Both the position numbers and the translations under genes were made by a program. A DNA stretch of 11,533 bases from Bacillota bacterium (GTDB taxonomy: Bacteria; Bacillota; Dethiobacteria; Dethiobacterales; Dethiobacteraceae), in the NCBI GenBank assembly GCA_018725345.1, contig QLUI01000029.1, positions 1 through 11,533 on the forward strand. The letters run 5' to 3'. Of the stretch, positions 6,916-11,533 are shown piece after piece; within the stretch, counting starts at the first letter, position 1, and every line of letters starts with the position of its first letter. The notes beneath the pieces were generated by a model that ran no database searches, had not been told where the DNA came from, and worked only from the letters and a program-made list of their open reading frames with translations.

Positions 6916-6944
6916 TTGACATCACTCATAAATTATTGTATTCT
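6916..6944 (+). promoter_or_regulatory. Sigma-A-type promoter of the ferredoxin-like gene
   Basis: TTGACA at 6916-6921 is a perfect -35 and, after exactly 17 bases, TATTCT at 6939-6944 serves as -10, with TG just before it. The predicted start point is about 6951. The -35 lies within the minus-strand leader and ribosome binding site region of cobQ, and the two -10 elements of the divergent promoters overlap, so initiation on the two strands probably interferes. Confidence 0.75.
6935..6940 (-). promoter_or_regulatory. Possible -10 element for the cobQ-cbi operon
   Basis: On the minus strand TACAAT (five of six bases of the consensus) lies 32 bases before the TTG start of the first cobQ. The place where a -35 would sit at 17-base spacing (6958-6963) reads CCTATG. 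That is poor, and it falls inside the palindrome described separately. If real, this promoter would be weak or activator-dependent. Otherwise the cbi genes may be read through from the btu operon. Confidence 0.35.
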
Positions 6945-6951
6945 TTAAGAA

Positions 6952-6967
6952 ATACCCCATAGGGTAT
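6952..6967. promoter_or_regulatory. Palindromic operator candidate, CsoR/CstR/RcnR-like
   Basis: ATACCC-CATA-GGGTAT is a perfect 6-bp inverted repeat at the predicted transcription start of the ferredoxin-like gene and across the -35 position of the divergent cobQ promoter. From memory of the CsoR family, operators are A/T-rich ends around C- and G-tracts of the form ATACCC...GGGTAT, and these repressors sense copper, nickel/cobalt, formaldehyde or persulfide. A smaller palindrome, TTCTT-T-AAGAA at 6941-6951, sits just beside it. No regulator gene is present in the window, so the assignment rests on motif shape alone. Confidence 0.5.
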
Positions 6968-6988
6968 CTATTAGGAGGCAGACGCCAA

Positions 6989-7177
6989 ATGAACACTTTC
7001 GCAATCAATCCCGCCCGCTGTGACCGTGCGCCAGGCTGTCGCGTAAAAAAAGAATGCCCGGCTAACGCCGTTATCCAACTTGACGGTAATTATTATATCG
7101 ATCTGAATACCTGCCGCGGCTGCGGGCTCTGCGTCAAAGCCTGTCCCAAGGGCGCTGTTGAAGAAAGCAGTTTCTAA
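6989..7177 (+). CDS. Small atypical ferredoxin-like iron-sulfur protein
   Basis: A 62-residue soluble protein, the only plus-strand gene in the window. The C-terminal half holds a perfect [4Fe-4S] motif, C42-x2-C45-x2-C48-x3-C52-P. The N-terminal half has a stretched version, C11-x5-C17-x5-C23-P, in place of C-x2-C-x2-C-x3-C-P. That makes seven cysteines rather than eight, so one cubane is secure and the second site must be [3Fe-4S], use a non-Cys ligand, or be missing. The start at 6989 follows AGGAGG (6973-6978), and a strong promoter lies upstream. It probably carries electrons, and the neighbourhood suggests a role in corrinoid chemistry such as cobalt reduction, but that is inference. 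Its TAA overlaps the btuD stop on the other strand (shared CTAA at 7174-7177), so the two genes converge with no gap. Confidence 0.85.
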   Translation: MNTFAINPARCDRAPGCRVKKECPANAVIQLDGNYYIDLNTCRGCGLCVKACPKGAVEESSF

Positions 7178-8430
7178 AGAGTCTCTGCCAAAGCTCGGTA
7201 AAGACAAGCTTTGGTATTAATCACTATTGCGCCGCCCAGCTTGATTTCTGCCAACAATTCCTGGCCCTCTCCCTGAGTAAAGTCACGCTGCAGATTAAGA
7301 TGTTCTTCTAGCAGATAGACTGTTCTACCTTCTGCAAGAGCAGTAAGCGCCGCCCTTAGATTAAGCAAATTACCTTGACCGATGGGGATCTCAGCCAACA
7401 CCACCACGTTTGCTTGCTGGATCAGCCGTAGATTTTGAGCATGCCGCTCCGCTGTAATAGCAGAAAAAGGCGCTTCCGACACCAGTGGCAAATCCAGGGA
7501 ACGGGCCGCTTCCCAGTCGCTATCACCCACATTCAAGACGCCGACAGACAGCAGATAACCGGCCTCCCGCAAATCACGCATCAATTCCCCTGCGCTGCCG
7601 CCACCCGCCAAAAGGTGGATACGGCTCTTTTTTTGTTGCGGCAGACTAGCGCGATTACTTGGCAGCAGGGAGACGGTTGGCGTCCCAAGTAGCGGATGTG
7701 GCGAAACAAGTATGGCTGTTTTGTAAACACGGGAAATATTCTCTGTCGTCAACACATGGTCAGGAGAGCCGGCGGCAGCTATTTCTCCCTGCGCCAACAA
7801 TACCAGTCCGTTACAGTAGTATGAGGCCAAATTCAAATCATGCAACACTGATATCACGGTAAGTCCTTCCGTCAGGCACAGCCGCTTCACCAAATCTAGG
7901 ATCTCCTGCTGATAACCGATATCCAAATGTGCGGTAGGCTCATCTAAAAGCAATACTTTCGGCTGCTGTGCCAGCGCACGCGCAATCATCACCCGTTGTC
8001 GCTCGCCGCCACTTAACTCTGCAATTTTGCGCTGCCGCAGCTCCAGGCAACCGGTCAGCTCCAAGGCCTGACGGACAATAGCATAGTCTTGAAGCGTTTC
8101 CGCCTGGAAACGTCCCAGATACGGAGTTCGACCCATCATCACAATCTCTTCCACGGAGAAGAGATAACCGGCAAAAGTATCCTGCACTACGACTGCCATA
8201 ACCTTAGCTAAATCATTTTGACTATAACTATTAAGAGCACGTTCGCCCAGTTCCACCAGTCCCGACCCTGGGCGAAGCACACGGGAAAGGAGTTTAATGA
8301 GCGTAGTTTTCCCGCTGCCATTTGGCCCGATTATCCCGAAAAAAGTTCCGGACTCCACGTCGAAGCAGATCTCCTTCAGCACTTTACGATCGGCATAAGT
8401 AAAGGTAAGGTTCTGAACCGTAATTCTCAT
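7174..8430 (-). CDS. btuD: Cobalamin/corrinoid ABC importer ATPase with extra C-terminal domain
   Basis: The first 255 or so of 418 residues form a FecE/BtuD-type ATPase. It has Walker A GPNGSGKTT (35-43), Q-loop Gln83 in VVQDTFAG, signature LSGGE (139-143), Walker B VLLLDEP (159-165), D-loop HLD and H-loop His197. After a linker rich in P, S and Q (about 243-268), a second domain starts with HLLAGGGSAGELMRDLREAG (272-291). It continues with a VLNVGDSDWEAA strand-helix piece and VVVLAEIPIGQGNLLNLRAA before GRTVYLLEE. This reads as an alpha/beta Rossmann-like fold, vaguely like the SLOG/DprA group, and its role is unknown. Plain BtuD/FecE proteins are about 250-270 residues. I chose the ATG at 8430 because TGAGGA precedes it and the family starts here. 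It lies 7 bases after btuC. Confidence 0.9.
   Translation of the reverse strand: MRITVQNLTFTYADRKVLKEICFDVESGTFFGIIGPNGSGKTTLIKLLSRVLRPGSGLVELGERALNSYSQNDLAKVMAVVVQDTFAGYLFSVEEIVMMGRTPYLGRFQAETLQDYAIVRQALELTGCLELRQRKIAELSGGERQRVMIARALAQQPKVLLLDEPTAHLDIGYQQEILDLVKRLCLTEGLTVISVLHDLNLASYYCNGLVLLAQGEIAAAGSPDHVLTTENISRVYKTAILVSPHPLLGTPTVSLLPSNRASLPQQKKSRIHLLAGGGSAGELMRDLREAGYLLSVGVLNVGDSDWEAARSLDLPLVSEAPFSAITAERHAQNLRLIQQANVVVLAEIPIGQGNLLNLRAALTALAEGRTVYLLEEHLNLQRDFTQGEGQELLAEIKLGGAIVINTKACLYRALAETL
7188..7214. terminator. Stem-loop at the convergent ferredoxin/btuD junction
   Basis: CCAAAGCT (7188-7195) and AGCTTTGG (7207-7214) form a perfect 8-bp stem with an 11-base loop, 10 bases downstream of the ferredoxin stop and inside the btuD 3' coding end. 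There is no T-run on either side, so it is at best a weak terminator or an RNA 3' end stabiliser. It may also be coincidental, since it is coding sequence for BtuD. Confidence 0.3.
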
Positions 8431-8437
8431 TTTATCC

Positions 8438-9475
8438 TCACAGGCGAATTTCTTTCTTCTTTTTCCGCAGCAAATAGATAAAAAAAGGAGCGCCGATAAA
8501 TGCTGTAATGATTCCCACAGGTATTTCCCGCGGTGCCATGACTGTACGGGCGACCACATCAGCCCAGACCAAAAATATGCCGCCTACCAGAGCCGATGCC
8601 GGCAATAACACCCTATGATCCGGCCCGCTCACCATTCGGACAGCATGAGGGATAATTAAGCCAACAAAGCCTATCATGCCGCTGACAGACACAGCCGCCG
8701 CCGTCACCAATGATGCCGTGACAAGAAGCAATTTCTTTGTAAAGTCTACGCGTACACCAAGATGTAGCGCTGCTTCTTCGCCCAAGAGCAATATATTTAA
8801 TTCGCGGGCATATGCAAAGATAAGGCAGAAGCCCAACAAAAGATATGGCGCCACAAAACCGATCTCAGTCCATGAACGCATCATCAGTCCGCCGGAAAGC
8901 CAAAAAAAAATTCCCTTTATATTCTCTCCCGCGAAAACCATCAACAGCGAAATAACCGCCGACAAAAAGCTGGATACGACAACTCCGGAGAGCAATAACG
9001 TCACCACCGGAATCTGTCCACCGATTTTAGACAAGTTGTAAACAAAGAAAAATGCCAGTAACGCACCGGTAAAAGCAAAAAGCGGAATCATGTGGGGAAA
9101 ATGTAACCCGTTTAGCTGACTTAAAAAAATAGCGATGGTTGCTCCGGTGGCAGCGCCGCTGGATACGCCAATCGTAAAAGGGTCAGCAAGAGGATTGCGG
9201 AGCAAGCCTTGGAAGGTACTGCCCGCCAATGCCAAAGATGCTCCAATTAACACTCCCAGTAAAACTCGCGGCAATCGCAGACTCCAAACGATGGCTTCAG
9301 TATTGCGGCCTATGTCTCCGGTCTCAATCCAAGGCATCCCTAGTTGTGACAAAATAATCCGCAACGTTACGTCGGCGGGGATGGCTACCGCCCCGACGGC
9401 GGTAGCCAAGATTACAGTCAGCAGCAGAGTTACAAATAAAGCAGCAAACAACCAGGTTTTCTGACTTCGTTTCAT
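8438..9475 (-). CDS. btuC: Cobalamin/corrinoid ABC importer permease (FecCD family)
   Basis: A 345-residue integral membrane protein of the BtuC/FecCD fold, expected to work as a homodimer with about ten helices. The first hydrophobic helix is at residues 8-30. Family landmarks are LRLPRVLLGVLIGASLALAG then STFQGLLRNPLADPFTIGVS, the GVVVSSFLSAVIS helix, the WLSGGL segment and LLLGEEAALHLGV. The coupling helix that contacts BtuD is in the region SVSGMIGFVGLIIPHAVRM. The very basic end (RKKKKE) is cytoplasmic. I took the ATG at 9475, 4 bases after the btuF stop. An ATG at 9499 inside btuF is an alternative adding 8 residues, and neither has a strong ribosome binding site, suggesting coupling to btuF. 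Substrate specificity is inferred from the riboswitch and the cbi neighbours. Confidence 0.92.
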   Translation of the reverse strand: MKRSQKTWLFAALFVTLLLTVILATAVGAVAIPADVTLRIILSQLGMPWIETGDIGRNTEAIVWSLRLPRVLLGVLIGASLALAGSTFQGLLRNPLADPFTIGVSSGAATGATIAIFLSQLNGLHFPHMIPLFAFTGALLAFFFVYNLSKIGGQIPVVTLLLSGVVVSSFLSAVISLLMVFAGENIKGIFFWLSGGLMMRSWTEIGFVAPYLLLGFCLIFAYARELNILLLGEEAALHLGVRVDFTKKLLLVTASLVTAAAVSVSGMIGFVGLIIPHAVRMVSGPDHRVLLPASALVGGIFLVWADVVARTVMAPREIPVGIITAFIGAPFFIYLLRKKKKEIRL

Positions 9476-9479
9476 GAGC

Positions 9480-10415
9480 TTACTCAAAAAATGCGCCATA
9501 GAGTTCTTCGATGCCAAGCACAACCCGCGGACCCGGACGGGAGACTAGGTCGCCGTTCACATCATAAACACGACCATTTTTTACCGCCTGCAACTGCTGC
9601 CAAGATTCCCGAGCGAGCAGTCGTTCACGCATGGGGAAAGTCGCGACAATAACCTCAGGGTCCAGTTCAAAAAGTTTTTCTTCGGACATTTTAAAATAAC
9701 CACTGCCGAGCGCGGCGGCAATATTTACACCACCGGCGCTGCTGATTAAATCCGACAAAAACTCGCCGTCACCCACAGTAAACAAAGACTCGGTGTCTAT
9801 CATCACAAACACGCTGGGACGGTCAGCTTCAGCTATGACAGCCACTTTATCCGCAATGACTGCTCTGCCAGCCTGCAGTTCTGCAGCAAGAGCTTCTCCT
9901 TTGATTGACGAGCCGACTACTTCGGCTATTTTGATAATTGACAGTTCAATTTCCTCCAAACTTTGGGGATCAACAACCAGATAGGGTATCCCCGTTCCTT
10001 CCAAAAATGAAAGCGTCTCCGCCAAAGCATCACTGTTGCCGGTTACAATTAAATCAGGCTCCAGCGCCAGAATGCTTTCGACATTGAGATTAAAGATGCC
10101 ACCTACTTTTTCTCGTTCCTGCGCTTCCACCGGGTAAGAGCAAAAGTTGGTCACACCCACAACCCGTCCTCCCTCATCTAAGGCAAACAAAATTTCTGTC
10201 AGGCTCGGCATTAATGAAACAATCCGCTCCGGTTTGGCCGACAAAGTTACTTCACGGCCAAGGTCGTCTGTCACAGTTAAAGGATAGCTCTGATTAACTG
10301 CTTCACCGTTTTGAGTTTCTTTTGGAGCAACATTGCCTGGCATACAACCGGCAAGCAGCAGCGTCACTACCAGCAACACTGCCGTACTTAATGCAATCAC
10401 TCTGTCTTTTTTCAT
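9480..10415 (-). CDS. btuF: Cobalamin/corrinoid-binding lipoprotein of the ABC importer
   Basis: The 311-residue solute-binding protein opens with a lipoprotein signal: basic MKKDR, a hydrophobic core and lipobox LLAGC with Cys24, so the mature protein should be lipid-anchored outside the membrane. The mature part is a class III (helical backbone) binding protein. It has VTDDLGREVTLSAKPERIVS, then LMPSLTEILFAL, VVGVTNFCSYPVEA, the LNVESILALEPDLIVTG segment and EELFELDPEVIVATF-like second-lobe motifs. That pattern is shared by BtuF and siderophore-binding proteins, and the riboswitch directly upstream decides for B12. I chose the ATG at 10415 because GGAGG (10425-10429) precedes it and the signal peptide starts there. 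The open frame further upstream crosses the terminator and is not coding. It is the first gene of btuFCD. Confidence 0.93.
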   Translation of the reverse strand: MKKDRVIALSTAVLLVVTLLLAGCMPGNVAPKETQNGEAVNQSYPLTVTDDLGREVTLSAKPERIVSLMPSLTEILFALDEGGRVVGVTNFCSYPVEAQEREKVGGIFNLNVESILALEPDLIVTGNSDALAETLSFLEGTGIPYLVVDPQSLEEIELSIIKIAEVVGSSIKGEALAAELQAGRAVIADKVAVIAEADRPSVFVMIDTESLFTVGDGEFLSDLISSAGGVNIAAALGSGYFKMSEEKLFELDPEVIVATFPMRERLLARESWQQLQAVKNGRVYDVNGDLVSRPGPRVVLGIEELYGAFFE

Positions 10416-10440
10416 TATTAGCAGCCTCCATTTCTTTTTT

Positions 10441-10485
10441 GAAAAAAAAAAAAACAAAAATTCCCAGATTTTCAGCCCTGGGAAT
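10441..10485 (-). terminator. Intrinsic terminator 2 of the btu leader
   Basis: On the minus strand ATTCCCAG (10485-10478) and CTGGGAAT (10467-10460) form a perfect 8-bp stem with a 10-base loop. It is followed by TTTTG and a run of twelve T's. It lies between the riboswitch and the btuF ribosome binding site, so it is the likely off-switch when cobalamin is bound. GGGAA in the preceding leader could pair with the 5' arm as a short antiterminator, but this is only five pairs. Confidence 0.85.
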
Positions 10486-10491
10486 GCACAT

Positions 10492-10527
10492 AAAAAAAAC
10501 GTACGTTTCCCTTGGCCCGAGGGTACG
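10492..10527 (-). terminator. Possible intrinsic terminator 1 of the btu leader
   Basis: Just after the riboswitch, CGTAC (10527-10523) and GTACG (10504-10500) pair across an 18-base loop that can itself pair CCT with AGG. Eight T's follow (10499-10492). The stem is weaker than terminator 2. It may be a true tandem terminator or the P13-like expression-platform hairpin. Confidence 0.5.
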
Positions 10528-10539
10528 ATACTGCTGGTC

Positions 10540-10686
10540 ACAGGCAGGTTTCCTGACTTCCGTTTAGAGCCTGCAAGCCTCTTTGCCGACTAAAAGAGGC
10601 ATTTGCCGCAGGATTTACGGTTACAGTGGCGGGACCGCTCAGGCTTTTCACCTGATTCCCTTTTACCCCATTCGGGCACCTGTTTC
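10540..10686 (-). ncRNA. Cobalamin (adenosylcobalamin-type) riboswitch
   Basis: All core elements appear in order on the minus strand. There is a P1 5' arm ACAGG pairing with the terminal CCTGT, then a short P2 hairpin (GCCC-GAAT-GGGG). AGGGAATC (10661-10654) and GGTGAAAAGCC (10652-10642) follow. Next is GCGGTCCCGCCACTGT (10638-10623), the most diagnostic block. A perfect 8-bp peripheral stem GCCTCTTT/AAAGAGGC lies at 10600-10577. The B12 box AGTCAGGAAACCTGCC is at 10558-10543. It sits between the promoter and btuF with terminators after it, so bound cobalamin should reduce btuFCD transcription. I could not assign the kissing-loop partner with confidence. Confidence 0.97.
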
Positions 10687-10709
10687 CATCGCATTTTTTG
10701 TCTATCAGA

Positions 10710-10738
10710 ATTATAGCATACGAGGCACTTGGAGACAA
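10710..10738 (-). promoter_or_regulatory. Sigma-A-type promoter of the btu operon
   Basis: TTGTCT (10738-10733) and a perfect TATAAT (10715-10710) are separated by exactly 17 bases, with TATGC just before the -10. The predicted start is near 10703, giving a leader of about 290 bases that contains the riboswitch and both terminators. The -35 lies only a few bases past the rluB stop codon and within one arm of a strong inverted repeat. Confidence 0.8.
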
Positions 10739-10766
10739 TCGCTATTTTATAGTAAGATTGTCTCCA
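10730..10766. repeat. 11-bp perfect inverted repeat over the rluB stop and btu -35
   Basis: TGGAGACAATC (10730-10740) and GATTGTCTCCA (10756-10766) are perfect complements separated by 15 A/T-rich bases. On the minus strand one arm is the last coding part of rluB and the other contains the TTGTCT -35 of the btu promoter. No T-run follows on either strand, so it is not a standard terminator. It could be a repressor operator or an mRNA 3' end stem for rluB. Confidence 0.65.
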
Positions 10767-11479
10767 CCCTGGGTCACCTTTTTCAGCTCGGCCACTTCCC
10801 GGATGGTCAGATTTCGCGAGCTGCCTTCCTGCATATCCGTCAGCATCAGTGGGCCAAAACGCACCCTCTTGAGAGAAACAACCGGATGGCCTACTGTCTC
10901 AAACATACGGCGAACCTGACGATTTTTACCTTCCTTAATAGTTAAAGAAACAATGGAGGTGGGCCGTCCGCCCTTTACAAGGCGTACGGTAGCAGGCGCC
11001 GTCATTCCATCAACCAACTTTACTCCTTTAGCCAGCGTTGCCAATGCTTGAGCGTCCGGTAGATCCCGAACACGAGCTAAGTATTCTTTTTCCACACCGA
11101 AGGAGGGATGGGTCAAACGGTTAGCTAGCTCACCGTTATTAGTTAGGAGCAAAACGCCACTCGTGTCCATGTCAAGGCGCCCCACAGGATAAACGCGGAA
11201 CTTAACGTCAACCAGTAAATCTCTGATTGTGGGCCGTCCAAATTGGTCTTTAAGTGTGGTCACAAAGCCGACAGGTTTATAAAGCAAAAGATATTCGTGC
11301 CGGATAACCGTCTTCACCAGACGATCATCCACTTCCACTTTATCTGTTTCAGGTGAAATAATAATACCCATTACTGACACCGTCTCGCCATTCACTTTGA
11401 CTCGACCGTCTTTAATCAATTGCTCACTATTCCTGCGTGATGCCACCCCAGATTGGGATAAATATTTTTGCAGCCTCAT
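10742..11479 (-). CDS. rluB: Ribosomal RNA pseudouridine synthase, RluB/RsuA family
   Basis: The 245-residue enzyme should convert one uridine of large-subunit rRNA to pseudouridine. An S4 RNA-binding domain comes first (MRLQKYLSQSGVASRR, then EQLIKDGRVKVNG). The catalytic domain has YPVGRLDMDTSGVLLLTNNG with catalytic Asp103, LTHPSFGVEKEYLARV, and the C-terminal KEGKNRQVRRMFETVGHPVV motif. I chose the ATG at 11479, 6 bases after GAGGAG, because the family begins MRLQKYL. An ATG three bases earlier is almost as good, and the one at 11500 lies before the ribosome binding site. It is a housekeeping gene unrelated to B12 and ends just before the btu promoter without a clear terminator. RsuA (16S) is possible, but RluB fits Gram-positive usage better. 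Confidence 0.93.
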   Translation of the reverse strand: MRLQKYLSQSGVASRRNSEQLIKDGRVKVNGETVSVMGIIISPETDKVEVDDRLVKTVIRHEYLLLYKPVGFVTTLKDQFGRPTIRDLLVDVKFRVYPVGRLDMDTSGVLLLTNNGELANRLTHPSFGVEKEYLARVRDLPDAQALATLAKGVKLVDGMTAPATVRLVKGGRPTSIVSLTIKEGKNRQVRRMFETVGHPVVSLKRVRFGPLMLTDMQEGSSRNLTIREVAELKKVTQGGDNLTIK

Positions 11480-11533
11480 CATCTGCTCCTCTTCATGCAA
11501 AAAACCTTGACAAAAAAATCTGATTAATCCCTT

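Noticed and set aside
8431..8559. N-terminal extension of BtuD into the btuC 3' end
   Set aside because: The ABC domain begins normally at 8430 with a ribosome binding site, and the extra residues are btuC read in another frame.
10416..10541. N-terminal extension of BtuF by 42 residues
   Set aside because: It would translate through terminator 2 and place the lipoprotein signal internally. The ATG at 10415 has its own ribosome binding site and a normal signal peptide.
11507..11512. Plus-strand TTGACA near the right edge as a promoter facing out
   Set aside because: At 17-base spacing the -10 position reads CCCTT and then the window ends. There is no supportable -10.
1..11533. CRISPR arrays, tRNA/rRNA genes, transposases or phage genes
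   Set aside because: I looked for repeated spaced units, tRNA-like cloverleaf ends and integrase or transposase motifs and saw none in the window.

Overview
The window looks like an anaerobic Gram-positive (Firmicutes, Clostridia-type) chromosome. The evidence is strong AGGAGG ribosome binding sites, several TTG starts, an SBP lipoprotein with a lipobox, a class-I-like cobalamin riboswitch with intrinsic terminators, and the oxygen-independent (cbi) route to B12. Base composition is about half G+C. Nearly everything is on the minus strand, so genes are read from high to low coordinates.

Right end (10742-11479): an RluB/RsuA-family rRNA pseudouridine synthase. An 11-bp inverted repeat spans its stop codon and the -35 box of the next promoter. 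That promoter (10710-10738) starts a long leader holding a full cobalamin riboswitch (about 10540-10686) and two tandem intrinsic terminator hairpins. The leader controls btuF-btuC-btuD (10415 down to 7174), a B12/corrinoid ABC importer. Its ATPase carries an unusual extra C-terminal domain of about 150 residues.

Middle (6902-7177): one small plus-strand gene interrupts the minus-strand genes. It encodes a 62-residue ferredoxin-like protein with an atypical seven-cysteine pattern and has its own consensus promoter. A CsoR/CstR-like palindrome lies at its predicted start point. Its 3' end overlaps the 3' end of btuD tail to tail.

Left (6902 down to 1): a tightly coupled corrin-ring operon, cobQ copy 1 - cobQ copy 2 (cbiP) - cbiD - cbiE - cbiT - [cbiL remnant] - cbiF - [cbiG remnant - cbiH remnant] - cbiX, continuing off the left edge (a ribosome binding site sits at 1-7). 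Intact genes overlap by 4, 4, 44 and 8 bases. Between cbiT and cbiF, and between cbiF and cbiX, lie short fragments that read as pieces of CbiL, CbiG and CbiH. They occupy exactly the slots where intact cbiL, cbiG and cbiH sit in the usual D-E-T-L-F-G-H order. The operon has therefore lost two methyltransferases and the C5-side lactone hydrolase in place, while neighbouring genes and their translation signals were kept.

Taken together, the cell takes up corrinoid under B12 feedback and keeps part of a de novo pathway, including two different cobyric acid synthases. Either full cbiL/G/H copies exist elsewhere in the genome, or de novo synthesis is decaying towards salvage. The points that most deserve follow-up are the in-place gene scars, the paired divergent CobQ proteins, the fused BtuD domain, and the odd ferredoxin with its metal- or sulfur-sensor-like operator.
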